Source of the DNA: Arthrobacter endolithicus
Lineage (GTDB): Bacteria; Actinomycetota; Actinomycetes; Actinomycetales; Micrococcaceae
Assembly (NCBI RefSeq): GCF_026627425.1
Contig: NZ_JAPNLH010000002.1
Location: 124,001-188,000 of the forward strand
Direction of reading: 5' to 3'
DNA: 64,000 nucleotides
The translations under genes were made by a program, and so were the position numbers. The notes under the pieces are model-generated. The model searched no databases and was not told where the DNA came from. It worked only from the letters and a program-made list of their open reading frames with translations. Below, in pieces: positions 12,081-23,037 of this stretch (positions are counted from its first letter, which is position 1; every line of letters starts with the position of its first letter).

Positions 12081-13442
12081 ATGACGGAGCCCACGCCCCC
12101 GCTGGACCCCGCCGGGCCGGAGCAACAGCCCGAATACCGAAACCGCGCACCAACGGAACCGGGGCTGTCCAATGACCGGTTACCCCTCGCCGTCGTGCCG
12201 CCGAGACCGCAGTCTGGACTCGAAGGAAGCCGCGCATTCCGCGTCCTCAATGTCGTCTTGGTCTCACTGCTGGCAACGGTGGCCACGACGACGCTCATTT
12301 ACTTTGCGAAAGCCCTCGGCGTCAGCGTTTTCTTGATCTGCGGAGCTCTAGCCCTGGTTCCATTGACGATCTGTTTGCTGACCCTACTGTGGATTGACCG
12401 ATGGGAACCGGAGCCAAAGAGTGCCCTCTTCTTTGCGTTCTGCTGGGGTGCGGGCATGTCCGTTGTGGCCTCCCTCGTTGTTGGGCAATGGGTCAAGCCC
12501 ATCCTGCTCGCCGGGGCAACGCTGACAGATCCCACAACTGTCAGCACGCTGGTGCAGGCGCCGCTCGTGGAAGAGGCGTCCAAGGGGCTCGGCGTGCTGC
12601 TGATTTTCCTGCTCCGTAGCCGGACCTTCGACGGACCCATTAACGGGGTCGTCTATGCCGGTACCGTAGCCGCAGGCTTCGCGTTTACGGAAAATATTCT
12701 CTACTTTGGCTCCGCTATGACAGACCTTCAGAAGATCGGACCCGGGCTGGTCACGACTTTTGTCATACGAGGCCTTATGTCCCCGTTTGCCCACGTGATG
12801 TTCACGGCTGTTCTGGGTGCGTTTCTGGGCTATGCCGCTCGGTACGGTCGGACGTGGCTCGTGGTCTGCGCGTGGCTTATCGGGCTCGTTCCGGCGATGC
12901 TATTGCACGCCCTGTGGAACAGCAGTTCGCTAGTCGGGGCAAACTTCCTGATTGTCTACGGCGCTCTGCAATTACCAATATTCATGGTGTACGCGCTCGG
13001 CATTGCCCTGCTTCGCCGGTCTGAGGCTCGACTGACCAGACGCAGACTGACCGAGTACGCAGATTCCGGCTGGTTCCTGCCGAACGAGATCGGAATGCTT
13101 GGAACATCCCAGGGGCGCCATCGGGCAATTGTCTGGGCCAAGACCTTTGGTGGCGGCGCGACGATGAAACGTTTTATCAACCTCGCCACACGGCTGGCCT
13201 TCACCCGCGAGAGGATACTTCTCGGTCCCCAGCCGGCTCAAGTGCGGCAGCGCGAGACCGTGCGCTTAGAGGGTGTCCTACTGGAAGGAACGACGGCGGC
13301 ACGGGCGGCGCTACTGGTGCAACACGCCAACAAGCCGGCGGACGCTGCAGGACCGCGCGACCGGTCAGCTCACGTGAAGCCAGCTGAGCTTACTGACAGC
13401 AAAGGCGGTGCCGCGGGCACCTCCACGCACCGCCTTAGCTGA
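12081..13442 (+). CDS. PrsW family intramembrane metalloprotease
   Basis: Polytopic membrane protein of the PrsW (M82, CPBP-related) family; Bacillus PrsW performs site-1 cleavage of an anti-sigma factor. Motifs are EEASKGLG with Glu164-Glu165, GFAFTENILYF, FAHVMFTAVLG and HALWNSS, supplying the expected Glu and His ligands. About eight transmembrane helices lie between residues 55 and 315. The Pro-rich N-terminus and the C-terminal 140 residues are soluble extensions. Length 453 is long for the family. No anti-sigma partner is adjacent, so the substrate is unknown. Confidence 0.9.
   Translation: MTEPTPPLDPAGPEQQPEYRNRAPTEPGLSNDRLPLAVVPPRPQSGLEGSRAFRVLNVVLVSLLATVATTTLIYFAKALGVSVFLICGALALVPLTICLLTLLWIDRWEPEPKSALFFAFCWGAGMSVVASLVVGQWVKPILLAGATLTDPTTVSTLVQAPLVEEASKGLGVLLIFLLRSRTFDGPINGVVYAGTVAAGFAFTENILYFGSAMTDLQKIGPGLVTTFVIRGLMSPFAHVMFTAVLGAFLGYAARYGRTWLVVCAWLIGLVPAMLLHALWNSSSLVGANFLIVYGALQLPIFMVYALGIALLRRSEARLTRRRLTEYADSGWFLPNEIGMLGTSQGRHRAIVWAKTFGGGATMKRFINLATRLAFTRERILLGPQPAQVRQRETVRLEGVLLEGTTAARAALLVQHANKPADAAGPRDRSAHVKPAELTDSKGGAAGTSTHRLS
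13402..13436 (-). terminator. hairpin terminator at the nusB / prsW convergence
   Basis: AAGGCGGTG (13402-13410) pairs with CACCGCCTT (13428-13436). The hairpin overlaps the last codons of the PrsW gene. On the minus strand it follows nusB and is trailed by TTGCTG. The loop is GC-rich and the T-run short. Confidence 0.5.
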
Positions 13443-13464
13443 ACTCTTGATAAGTCCCCGCCGG

Positions 13465-13902
13465 CTAGGCCAGCAGAGTCGGTTTCAACTGCTGCAAACG
13501 GCCCAAAAGGCCATTAATAAACTGCGGCGATTCGTCGGTGGAGAGGAACTTGGCAAGTTCAACGGCTTCGCTGACGGCCACGCCATCAGGCACGTCGTCA
13601 TTGTAGAGCAGCTCCCACGTGCCAATCCGCAGCAGGATCCTGTCCACGGCCGGCATCCGCTCCAGAGACCAACCCTGTGAATAGGTCTCCAGGAACTCGT
13701 CGATGGTGCCTTGCAGGGCGCATACGCCCTCCACAATATCCACGGTATAAAGGTTGATAATTTGATCGGTGCGCTCGCGCCGCTGCCGGATCGCCTCGGT
13801 CACTGAGACGGAACGCTGTTCCGCCTCGAACAAAATGTCAAGAGCCCGGCGGCGCGCTTTGCTTCGCGCGGAATTGGGCCGGGTTGAATCGGGAGACGCC
13901 AC
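13465..13902 (-). CDS. nusB: transcription antitermination factor NusB
   Basis: Binds boxA RNA with NusE (S10) and supports rRNA antitermination. The 145 residues match NusB, with RSKARRRALDILFEAEQRS at the N-terminus and DRILLRIGTWELLYNDDVP plus AVELAKFLSTDESPQFINGL at the C-terminus. The start is a GTG that shares one base with the efp stop (TAGTG), so it is translationally coupled to efp. Confidence 0.96.
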   Translation of the reverse strand: MASPDSTRPNSARSKARRRALDILFEAEQRSVSVTEAIRQRRERTDQIINLYTVDIVEGVCALQGTIDEFLETYSQGWSLERMPAVDRILLRIGTWELLYNDDVPDGVAVSEAVELAKFLSTDESPQFINGLLGRLQQLKPTLLA

Positions 13903-14465
13903 TAGTCGTTGACACGTCCCAGATAGCTGCCGTCGCGGGTGTCCACCTTGACGCGTGTGTTGTTTTCAACGAACAGCGGGACTTGAATCTCGTAGCCGGT
14001 TTCCAGTGTGGCCGGCTTCGTCCCAGCCGACGAACGGTCCCCCTGCAGCCCAGGCTCGGTGTAAGTGATTTGCAGAACGACGGAAGGAGGCAGCTCAATG
14101 TAAAGCGGCGTGCCATCATGGATTGCAATATTTACGGATTGATTTTCCAACATGAAATTGGTTGCTTCACCCACTGTCTCCCCGTTGACCGTGATTTGGT
14201 CGAAATCCTGGGTGTCCATGAACACGAAGTCAGCACCGTCCTGGTACAGGTACTGATAATCGCGGCGATCAACCGTCGCGGTCTCAATTTTAAGACCGGC
14301 GTTAAATGTCTTGTCCACCAGCTTCCCGGAACGGACGTTGCGCATCTTGGTGCGGACAAAAGCGCCGCCCTTACCGGGCTTGACGTGCTGGAACTCGACG
14401 ACGTTCCAAAGTTGCCCCTCGAGCTTCAGAACCGTGCCGTTCTTGATGTCATTAGTAGTTGCCAC
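13902..14465 (-). CDS. efp: elongation factor P
   Basis: Relieves ribosome stalling at polyproline stretches. The KOW-like domain with loop KPGKGGAF (Lys32 at the tip) is followed by two OB domains; the ending [12 protein letters not shown] is typical. The frame is open to an ATG at 14558, but family members begin near [10 protein letters not shown], so I place the start at the GTG at 14465 (187 residues, the standard length). The extra 31 codons look like leader. No modification enzyme is in the window. Confidence 0.96.
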   Translation of the reverse strand: MATTNDIKNGTVLKLEGQLWNVVEFQHVKPGKGGAFVRTKMRNVRSGKLVDKTFNAGLKIETATVDRRDYQYLYQDGADFVFMDTQDFDQITVNGETVGEATNFMLENQSVNIAIHDGTPLYIELPPSVVLQITYTEPGLQGDRSSAGTKPATLETGYEIQVPLFVENNTRVKVDTRDGSYLGRVND

Positions 14466-14716
14466 TGTTTCTCTTTCTATCGGCCGGCTATTGTTCCCGG
14501 GCCCGCCGCTCATCCGCTGGGCGGGAGCTGACTTCGGGTTAAGGGAAAGAGTTATCAAAAATCCATTGACCAGTCTACCTGCTCTGGATGCCCTGCCTCC
14601 ACGCCCCTTCTCCTGAGTGAAAGAAACGTGTACAGAACTGGAAACCCACCGCGCTGCCTAGCCTGTCCGTAAGTCTGATCCTCATAGCCTTGGGGTTATG
14701 GTCGAGGGCTCGTGGC

Positions 14717-17404
14717 CTAGGTCCCGGTGATGATGGTGCGGGCGAAGTTTTGGGCGTCGTTGAGGTCGTCGTGGTAGGTGTTGCGGATCCAGGGATTCTC
14801 GGTGTACCCGGCCGCCGGCCCTCCGTCTGTGGTGGTGCGTGGCCCGGCGTTGAGGCCGGCGTTGAGGCCGGTGCCGGTATCGGTGCCTGTCCTCGTGTTG
14901 AGGCCGGTGCCGGTGGTGCGGTTGTAGCAGTGCAGGCCCGGGCGTTGACGGGCGTTGGGTCCGTACCGGAGGTAGGGGATCTGGTTGATCATGGTGACTT
15001 CCAGGATCCCGGCGTGGACCAGGGAATGACAGCCCGGGCACAAAGCACACATGTTGGAGACGGCGGTGGGTCCGCCGCGGGAGTACCAGATAACGTGGTG
15101 GATATCGCACCAGGACGCAGGCCGGTTACAGCCGGGCCGGACGCACCCGCCGTCCCGGACAGACACGGCCCTGCGCTGCGCGGGGGTCGCGAGCCTGACC
15201 GCGGTCCCCAGATCCAGGAGAGCCCCGTTGCTCCCCAGGACGGCCCGCTCGAATGCTGCGTCACACACCATCCGGGCCAGGGTGCCGGGGCTGATGTTGC
15301 CCAAACCATCACACCACGACGGCATCGGATCCAACGGCGTCAACCCACCGGCACCCAACCCGCCGGCCCCGGCCAAACCGTTTTCTGGGAGTACCTCCGG
15401 CTCCGGCTCCGGCTCCCAGGACCATGAGGACCCGGACCCGGGGCTGGAGGAATCGTTGGTGCAGTTGTCAGTGGTGTCGGTGTCCCAGCCGAAGCTCCGG
15501 GTGTCCGGGCCGATCCCTCCCGGCCACCCATCACCGTCCGGTGGTGCGGCTGGGTCTGCCGGCGTTCCTGGCCCCGGCAGCCCCGGTCCGGCTGTCAGCG
15601 CCAGCTGTGCCACCGATTCCCATGGTCCCCATGGTCCCCGTGGTTCCAGTGGTTCCAGTGGTTCCAGTGGTTCCAGTGGTTCCAGTGGTTCCCGTGGTTC
15701 CAGTGGTTCCCGTGGCGCTGTTAGTTCCGGTCGTGCTAATGGTTTTGGTTGGTTCCACAGCGTTTGGCGGAGGATCGCGGCTTCCCGGTCCGGGAAGCTG
15801 CGGAGCTGGTCAAAGGTAGTCGTGATCGTCATACGGGCCGGCCGCCTCCCCGGGCGGAGCCTGCCGGCTTTACTCGGACCGCAACGAGTACTCCTCCTCC
15901 CCGTCCCGGTTTCCCTGCCCGCACCTGCATCGGTGCCTATTCCGGCTCCGGCTCCAGTTCCTGTGCCGGTTCCTAGGCCCCTACCCGCACCCTTGCCGGT
16001 ACCGGGGTCTGTGCTGTCATCTGTTGGTGTGAGGGAGAACAGGTCCTCGGCCCGGGCCGCGGCTGCCTCAGCCCGGGCCCGGGCATCCATTTCCGGGTGC
16101 GCCCACCCACCACCGCCACCGGCCAAACCGCCAGCACCACTGGCAGAACCAGAACCGCCGCTCTCAGCAGAACCGCCGCCAATGCCCTCAGCAGAACCGC
16201 CGCCAGTGCCCTCAGGGGAGCCGTCGCTTCCGCTGTCGTGGTCACCGCCGGCACCGGTGCCAGCCGTACCGGCGCTGTTGGGGCTCTCGTTACCTGGTGG
16301 GTGGGTGAGGTTGAGGTAAGCGCCGGCCGCACGGGCCATTTCGGTGAGCGCGTCCGCACGCCGCTGATCCGGGGTCCGCTGATCAACGGCGACCAGGTCC
16401 CCGTCGGGGGTCCGCTGATCCGGGTGCGGAGCCGACAACGGATCCAGGATCGCCATCAACTCCGCCCCCGCGACCGGGTCCAGCTGATACGAACCATGCA
16501 CCATCCCCGTCACATCCACCCCCATCGTGAACTTACGACGCATCACCGACTCCGGATCATAATGATCCCCCGTATCGGCCTGGCAAAGCCTGATGACCTG
16601 CTCAGCGAACCGACGGAAATCATCACTACGCAGCGTCGGAGCCTGCCGGGCCAGATACTCCCCAATCCGCTCCGACGTCTCCTCGGTAATGATCCGGGCC
16701 GGGACCTTCTCCAACACCCGCACCCCCGTCCTCACATGCCCGGCCGTGATATCCCCGACCGCCAACCGGGCACCCAGCAACGCCAACGGCCCGCCCCCCA
16801 ACTCCACCTCACGCACCAAAAAACCGGGACCATTCCTGCTGCCAGGCCCGGTATGGAGGGCGCGGGCCGCTTCCACCTCGGCCTTCGCCCGCCCCGGCTC
16901 CACCCCGACCCCATGAACCAGGAACTCGCGCACGTTCTTCGTCCCGATCCCCGACAACGCCGCGGCCCCGCACTGATCCGCTGCCGCGACACTGCGCAAA
17001 TACACCGCATCCAACCGACGCCGTGTCCCCTCAGACACACCAATCACCGACAACCACGCCTCCGACGACACCGCCTGAGGATCCGTCCCCAACACCTCCG
17101 CCAACAACACATTCACCAGCTCCAACCGGGCCACCATCCCCGCCGACGGACCACCAACAGGAAAACCATCAACAGAACAAACGGGACACGCAGGAACAGC
17201 AGAACCCGCAGCAGCAGGAGCAGCACGAGCAGCAGGAGCAGCGGAAGCGGCCGGGTTCACTGAGCCGCTGCCCTCGGGTTGAGCGGTCCCGCACCCGGCA
17301 GTACTGCCGGAGCCCAGGCCTGCGCGCTGGACCCGGCGCGGATACTTCGCCGTGATCGCGGCCAGCACCTGAGCCAGATTCTCCCGATCAATCTCCACGC
17401 CCAC
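14717..17404 (-). CDS. DUF222 / HNH endonuclease (13E12-type) protein, copy 1
   Basis: Protein of the DUF222-HNH family, abundant in Actinobacteria and of unknown role. The DUF222 core (about residues 70-330, with [20 protein letters not shown] and [13 protein letters not shown]) is followed by long low-complexity Gly/Thr and Pro/Leu/Glu linkers and a C-terminal HNH domain: [20 protein letters not shown], then [17 protein letters not shown], with zinc Cys pairs and the His-His core intact. The frame extends to 17548, but comparison with copy 2 shows a length difference upstream that breaks that frame; GTG 17404 with GAGGGG before it is preferred (895 residues). Almost identical to the gene at 59375-61999. 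Confidence 0.9.
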   Translation of the reverse strand: MGVEIDRENLAQVLAAITAKYPRRVQRAGLGSGSTAGCGTAQPEGSGSVNPAASAAPAARAAPAAAGSAVPACPVCSVDGFPVGGPSAGMVARLELVNVLLAEVLGTDPQAVSSEAWLSVIGVSEGTRRRLDAVYLRSVAAADQCGAAALSGIGTKNVREFLVHGVGVEPGRAKAEVEAARALHTGPGSRNGPGFLVREVELGGGPLALLGARLAVGDITAGHVRTGVRVLEKVPARIITEETSERIGEYLARQAPTLRSDDFRRFAEQVIRLCQADTGDHYDPESVMRRKFTMGVDVTGMVHGSYQLDPVAGAELMAILDPLSAPHPDQRTPDGDLVAVDQRTPDQRRADALTEMARAAGAYLNLTHPPGNESPNSAGTAGTGAGGDHDSGSDGSPEGTGGGSAEGIGGGSAESGGSGSASGAGGLAGGGGGWAHPEMDARARAEAAAARAEDLFSLTPTDDSTDPGTGKGAGRGLGTGTGTGAGAGIGTDAGAGRETGTGRRSTRCGPSKAGRLRPGRRPARMTITTTFDQLRSFPDREAAILRQTLWNQPKPLARPELTAPREPLEPREPLEPLEPLEPLEPLEPRGPWGPWESVAQLALTAGPGLPGPGTPADPAAPPDGDGWPGGIGPDTRSFGWDTDTTDNCTNDSSSPGSGSSWSWEPEPEPEVLPENGLAGAGGLGAGGLTPLDPMPSWCDGLGNISPGTLARMVCDAAFERAVLGSNGALLDLGTAVRLATPAQRRAVSVRDGGCVRPGCNRPASWCDIHHVIWYSRGGPTAVSNMCALCPGCHSLVHAGILEVTMINQIPYLRYGPNARQRPGLHCYNRTTGTGLNTRTGTDTGTGLNAGLNAGPRTTTDGGPAAGYTENPWIRNTYHDDLNDAQNFARTIITGT

Positions 17405-17592
17405 CCACCACCCCTCAACCCACAAACCCAGCAACCCAAACCCAGCAACCTGCACCAGCAACCAAACCCGGCAACCCATACCAACAAAAACCGGGAAATC
17501 CCGCTGATCTCCAACTACTACAAGGCTACGAGCAGGCACTGACATCATCAGGACAAAAAGACCCCAAAACAGGCCCCTGTGGAAAAGAATTT
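14727..17592. mobile_element. duplicated DUF222/HNH unit, copy 1
   Basis: This block is almost identical to 59391-62174. It begins at GTGATGATGGTGCGGG, six codons before the end of the reading frame, and ends at GTGGAAAAGAATTT beyond the start codon. Flanking bases differ between copies and no target duplication is obvious. It separates aroB from efp, which lie in one cluster in relatives. Mobility is inferred from the duplication; no transposase is present. Confidence 0.6.
15622..15711. repeat. ten 9-bp tandem repeats in HNH copy 1
   Basis: Ten units of the form RTGGTYCCM run without a break. On the coding strand they give the repeating PLE/PRE tripeptides of the linker just upstream of the HNH part. 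Copy 2 has a different Pro-rich linker at this place. Confidence 0.9.
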
Positions 17593-17950
17593 CTAATAAA
17601 ATTTCCGCGGGGCTCCACCGTCGAATGTCGTCAACATGCGGAATTTTTTCGCGAGGTCCTGAGCACGGAACACGGCCACTGTGGATGCGTGGAGGACAGC
17701 GGCGTCGTCCCCGAGCGCACTCCCTGATCCAGGGCTGTGCTCAAACCAAGCCACTCGGGCGTTCGCTACGGCACCGGCGGCTCCGGCCACGCGTCCGCTC
17801 AACAGCAGAACAAATATCCGTCTGCCGGATCCCACGTTGTGCTCAGGGCCTGATCGCACCCGTCAGGGTCCACTACCTCAGGCCGCAGGGTGGTGGGGCT
17901 GACAGCGGTGCCGGGGAATCCTGCATAGGCCAGCCCTGATATGCAATGGG
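17593..17950. other. intergenic stretch between HNH copy 1 and aroB
   Basis: About 360 bases beyond the homologous HNH block with no recognised gene. The minus strand has an 88-codon open frame (17593-17859) whose product, rich in Ala, Val and Gly, resembles nothing I know and has no evident ribosome binding site. In mycobacteria this interval of the aro-efp cluster holds aroD and pepQ; I see no trace of either here. Confidence 0.5.
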
Positions 17951-19045
<1,095 letters not shown>

Positions 19046-19133
19046 TTACCACTCTCTTGAACTTTGCTTGTGTCCGACGCTGCATCGTCAGGCAGCTGGA
19101 TAGGTTTGGATTTTCGCTCCGCCTTAACGCTGT

Positions 19134-19685
19134 TCACCTCTGCCGCAACACAGCGATCAACTCCCGTACCAGTAAATCCACGGTACCTGCGCGCACATCC
19201 AAGGTCACATCGGCCAACGCCCGGTATACCGGACCCCTGTCGAGGGCAAGTTGCCGCCAGCGCTCCACCGGGTCCTCTGCCAGGAGCGGGCGGCCGCTGT
19301 TGCGCAAAATCCGGCCTCGCACGGTCTCCAGGTCGGCGTCCAGATGGATGACGGTGGCGTCGGCCAGCAGTTGAGCGGTCCCGGTGTCCAGCACGGCCCC
19401 TCCGCCCAAGGACAGAACGACCGGCCGCTGCCTCCCGGCGGCCAGGGCGTCGGCTATCACTTTGGCCTCGATCCGGCGGAAGAAATTCTCCCCGCGCCCG
19501 CTGAATATTTCAGCGATACTCCCGTACTTCTGCACGATTTTCTGATCGGTGTCCACAAATTCCAACGCCAGCGACTTGGCGAGTTCCTGGCCGATGGCGG
19601 ACTTCCCGACGGCCATCGGGCCGATCAGGACCAGGGTTCGAGGCGGAACAAACCGCCCCCCCTGCGTGCCCGTCGCCGGCATCAC
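19134..19685 (-). CDS. aroK: shikimate kinase
   Basis: ATP-dependent 3-phosphorylation of shikimate. The P-loop GPMAVGKSA is at about residues 22-30, the shikimate-binding DTD follows, and [11 protein letters not shown] and [10 protein letters not shown] are the usual blocks. The 183 residues include about 14 extra at the N-terminus. The ATG overlaps the aroC stop by four bases, implying coupling. Confidence 0.96.
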   Translation of the reverse strand: MMPATGTQGGRFVPPRTLVLIGPMAVGKSAIGQELAKSLALEFVDTDQKIVQKYGSIAEIFSGRGENFFRRIEAKVIADALAAGRQRPVVLSLGGGAVLDTGTAQLLADATVIHLDADLETVRGRILRNSGRPLLAEDPVERWRQLALDRGPVYRALADVTLDVRAGTVDLLVRELIAVLRQR

Positions 19686-20881
19686 AGGCCCAGCGAGTCC
19701 AGAGCCTGCGGGATGTTGGCCAGATAGGTTTGCTGGTTCCGTGCGGTTTCGTCAATCGAGTCGCCGCCAAATTTTTCCATCACGGCCTCCGCCAGGACCA
19801 GCGCCACCATGGCCTCGGCCACCACGCCGGCGGCCGGTACGGCACAGACGTCGGAGCGTTGGTGATGTGCCTTGGCCGGTTCTCCGGTCGCCACATCGAT
19901 GGTCCGCAATGCTCGGGGAACGGTGGCAATCGGCTTCATGGCAGCGCGGACACGCAGCACATCTCCGATGCTCATGCCGCCTTCAATGCCGCCGGCACGG
20001 TTGCTGGTGCGCGCAATGACGCCGTCGCCACCGCGGACGATTTCATCATGGGCCGCGGAGCCGCGCCGCCCGGCGGTCCGGAACCCGTCTCCAACCTCGA
20101 CGCCCTTGATGGCCTGGATTCCCATCAACGCCCCGGCCAGCCGCGCGTCCAGCCGACGGTCCCAGTGGACGTAGCTGCCCAGCCCCGGTGGCAGGCCGTA
20201 GGCCAGCACCTCCACGATGCCGCCGAGCGTCTCGCCCTCCTTGTGGGCCGCGTCCACCTCCGCCACCATCGCGGTGGACGTTTCGCTGTCAAAGCAACGC
20301 AGCGGGTCAGCATCGAGTCCCGCTACGTCAGCTGGAACTGGCACGGCGGCGCTTTCCGGGACAGCTACCGCCGCGATGGCCACCGTGTGGCTGACCAGCT
20401 TGATCCCGAGAGCGCCGAGCACCTGTGCCGCTACCACGCCAAGGGCCACGCGCGCCGCCGTCTCCCTGGCGCTGGCTCGTTCAAGCACCGGACGCGCCTC
20501 ATCGAAGCCGTACTTTTGCATGCCGGTAAAATCGGCGTGGCCGGGACGGGGACGGGTGAGCGGGGCATTGCGTGCCTGCTCGGCCAGCAGCTCCGGCGCG
20601 ACGGGGTCGGCAGACATTATCTGCTCCCACTTGGGCCATTCCGAGTTGCCGATTTGAATCGCCACCGGGCCGCCCTGCGTCAGACCGTGCCGCACGCCGC
20701 CAAGGATAGTGACCTCGTCCTGCTCAAACTTCATCCGGGCGCCGCGGCCATATCCCAGCCGGCGCCGTGCCAGCGCGTCACGAATGAGCGTACTCGTCAG
20801 CTCAACTCCAGCGGGCACGCCCTCGATAATTCCGACAAGTGCCGGGCCATGGGATTCTCCGGCGGTCAACCAACGCAACAT
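19682..20881 (-). CDS. aroC: chorismate synthase
   Basis: Makes chorismate from EPSP with reduced FMN, the end of the shikimate pathway. Signatures are [46 protein letters not shown] and [14 protein letters not shown]. An ATG three codons earlier (20890) also fits the frame, but the ATG at 20881 has AGGA at an eight-base spacing and is the conserved start (399 residues). First of the aroC-aroK-aroB set. Confidence 0.97.
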   Translation of the reverse strand: MLRWLTAGESHGPALVGIIEGVPAGVELTSTLIRDALARRRLGYGRGARMKFEQDEVTILGGVRHGLTQGGPVAIQIGNSEWPKWEQIMSADPVAPELLAEQARNAPLTRPRPGHADFTGMQKYGFDEARPVLERASARETAARVALGVVAAQVLGALGIKLVSHTVAIAAVAVPESAAVPVPADVAGLDADPLRCFDSETSTAMVAEVDAAHKEGETLGGIVEVLAYGLPPGLGSYVHWDRRLDARLAGALMGIQAIKGVEVGDGFRTAGRRGSAAHDEIVRGGDGVIARTSNRAGGIEGGMSIGDVLRVRAAMKPIATVPRALRTIDVATGEPAKAHHQRSDVCAVPAAGVVAEAMVALVLAEAVMEKFGGDSIDETARNQQTYLANIPQALDSLGL

Positions 20882-20923
20882 AGTTTCCATCCTGCCATGC
20901 CAGCGTCTCCACGCGCCGCACTT

Positions 20924-21862
20924 CTACCGCCGGGATACGCCTAAAGCGTCACACATCACATTGATGACTTCGGCCGTGATATGGACTCGGTCGTCGGTAA
21001 AGAGCCGTACCTGTTCCACCCCTTGATAGAGCAGCATCTCGATCCCCGGCACAATTGTGCCGCCGTTTCGTTGCCAATGGGCCGCCAGCACGCTGGGCCA
21101 CGGATCGTACGCAACGTCGAGCAGCAGTTTCCCGGCAAGGGACGACGGCGGCACGAGGGCTGCGAGCGGATCGGCCGCCCGCGGGGGCAAAGTGGAGATG
21201 ACGACGTGGTAGCTCGACAGCGCCGCCGCGGCATCTTCCCACCTCCGCACCCGGCAATCGAGCCCGACGGCGGCGCCGACGTCGACCGCCTGAACGTTCC
21301 CGGGCCGTCCGGCCGTACCTGTGCCGCGGACAAAAATGTCAGCCGCCGGCGCACCAAGTTCCTTTAGAGCCGCCACAGCGGAGACGGCCGTCCCGCCACC
21401 CCCGAGGATGGCCGAGGTGGGCGCCCGGCCGATTCCGGCGAATCGAAGGGCATTGACGATGCCGGTGACGTCCGTATTATGGCCCACCAGCCGCTGACCG
21501 CCCGGAACCGACCGGTCGACGACAACGGTATTCACCGCACCGAGACTGGCCGCGGCTGGATCAACGGCATCCAGCAGCGGCAGTATCGCCGACTTCAAGG
21601 GCATCGTCACCGACAATCCGTACCAGTTGCGCTCCGCCCGTACCCGGGCCAGAAGAGGTTCCAGGTCGGAAACCGCGGTGTCAATCGCTGAGTAAAGGTA
21701 CGGGAGTCCGAGCAGGGCGTAGGCGGCACTATGCAGCGCCGGCGAGCGGGAATGCCCGATCGGATGGCCCAATACGGCTCCATGAAGTGCTGCACCTGAC
21801 CTCGGGACCGTGTTATCCCGGGAGGACCGAACTACTTGCATTTCCCGGCGTTCGCATCGCAC
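20924..21862 (-). CDS. aroE: shikimate 5-dehydrogenase
   Basis: NADPH-dependent reduction of dehydroshikimate. The substrate-binding SRSPALHSAAYALLG, catalytic Lys in TMPLKSAILPLLD, NTDVTG and the dinucleotide loop GGGGTA are present. At 312 residues it is slightly long because of a basic N-terminus. The chosen ATG overlaps the mltG 3' end by 31 bases; an ATG at 21841 would leave a 10-base overlap, and neither has a strong ribosome binding site. It lies directly upstream of aroC, so four shikimate genes are together. Confidence 0.92.
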   Translation of the reverse strand: MRCERREMQVVRSSRDNTVPRSGAALHGAVLGHPIGHSRSPALHSAAYALLGLPYLYSAIDTAVSDLEPLLARVRAERNWYGLSVTMPLKSAILPLLDAVDPAAASLGAVNTVVVDRSVPGGQRLVGHNTDVTGIVNALRFAGIGRAPTSAILGGGGTAVSAVAALKELGAPAADIFVRGTGTAGRPGNVQAVDVGAAVGLDCRVRRWEDAAAALSSYHVVISTLPPRAADPLAALVPPSSLAGKLLLDVAYDPWPSVLAAHWQRNGGTIVPGIEMLLYQGVEQVRLFTDDRVHITAEVINVMCDALGVSRR

Positions 21863-23037
21863 CAGGCCTGGTACTTGGCCACGTTTTTCAAATGGTCCGC
21901 ATAGGTGGTTGCGTACAACGTCTCCCCGGTGGTCAGATTGACCGTTACCCAGAAATAGTAGGGGTTATCCTGTGGATGCGCGGCGGCATTTATCGCCTTG
22001 GCCGCCGGTGAGCCAATCGGTCCTACCGGCAGGCCGGGATTGGCAAAGGTGTTATACGGGTTACTGGCATCCTTCTTCTGCGCATCGGTGATGTTGTACG
22101 TTTTCAGGCCAAGTCCATAAGCCACGGTTGCATCGGATTCCAGCCGGCCGCCGGTCTCAGCGTTCGGATTATGCAAGCGGTTCTCGATGGCTCCGGAGAT
22201 CAAGGCGTAGTTGGCTTCGTTGCCCTCAAACTCAATAATGCTGGCAATTGTCAACACACGATACTGATCGGCCGGATCGGTGACGCCGTCCTTGACCAGC
22301 GTGTCCTTGGTGGCCTGGACCAGCTGGGCCAGAATCTGTTCCGCTGTCATCTCGGTCGGGAAACGGTACTCCCCCGGCGTCAGGTAGCCTTCCAGACTTT
22401 TGGCTGCGGTCGGAAGTCCGAAGTTGGCCGGAGTCTTGGCCAGGGCCGTAAACGTTGACTCGTCAATGCCGGTGGACTTGGCCAGCAGCGCCAGAACCTC
22501 CGGCTGCCGCAGGTTTTGGTCAATGGCGGCATAGTGGACCTTGTTATTGTCCGGCGCCAGCAGCACCGATACCGCGTCGGAGGCTTTCATCTCAAGCTTG
22601 AGCCCGAACGACCCGGGCTGAATCAGCGTGTTGCCCTTCGCCGCGCTCAGCGCGTCCAGGACCGCGGACTCGCTTGCTGCGACGCCCTGCGCAACCAGAC
22701 CTTCGGCCACTATGCGGCCGGTGGCGCCGGTCGGGACGATGAACGTCACTGTTCCATGGCCTGGCCCTGGATAATCCTTCGCGCTAGTCGCCGACAAGAT
22801 CGGTCGCACGGCTTGGAGAGCGAAGAATGCCACGGTGACAAAGACCGCAAGAACGAGCAGGAAAATGACCGTCCGACGGCGGCGACGGACCCGTTTGGAG
22901 GCCCCCCGGATACGTCGGCTCGCCTCCTGTTCAGCTGTGGGCGCATTCAGCTGCTCCGTCTGGCCGCCACGGTGGTGCGGCAGCGGATCCCCGCCGGAGC
23001 CTCCGGACTCGGGCCGATCCCCGAAAATCTGGCTCAA
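21832..23037 (-). CDS. mltG: endolytic murein transglycosylase MltG
   Basis: Membrane lytic transglycosylase that cuts nascent glycan strands and so sets their length. A cytosolic basic segment (KRVRRRRR) precedes a transmembrane helix at about residues 56-77. The YceG domain follows, with LEGYLTPGEYRFP and the catalytic Glu269 in ASIIEFEGN. Length 401. It overlaps ruvX by four bases; alaS-ruvX-mltG-aroE is a usual order. Confidence 0.95.
   Translation of the reverse strand: MSQIFGDRPESGGSGGDPLPHHRGGQTEQLNAPTAEQEASRRIRGASKRVRRRRRTVIFLLVLAVFVTVAFFALQAVRPILSATSAKDYPGPGHGTVTFIVPTGATGRIVAEGLVAQGVAASESAVLDALSAAKGNTLIQPGSFGLKLEMKASDAVSVLLAPDNNKVHYAAIDQNLRQPEVLALLAKSTGIDESTFTALAKTPANFGLPTAAKSLEGYLTPGEYRFPTEMTAEQILAQLVQATKDTLVKDGVTDPADQYRVLTIASIIEFEGNEANYALISGAIENRLHNPNAETGGRLESDATVAYGLGLKTYNITDAQKKDASNPYNTFANPGLPVGPIGSPAAKAINAAAHPQDNPYYFWVTVNLTTGETLYATTYADHLKNVAKYQAWCDANAGKCK

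Noticed and set aside
15051-17263. Long plus-strand open frames across both HNH copies
   Set aside because: Low-complexity antisense of the Gly/Thr/Pro linkers; the minus frame has intact DUF222 and HNH motifs.
14714-17600. Target-site duplication around the HNH units
   Set aside because: Bases at the two ends of each copy do not match each other; no short direct repeat was found.
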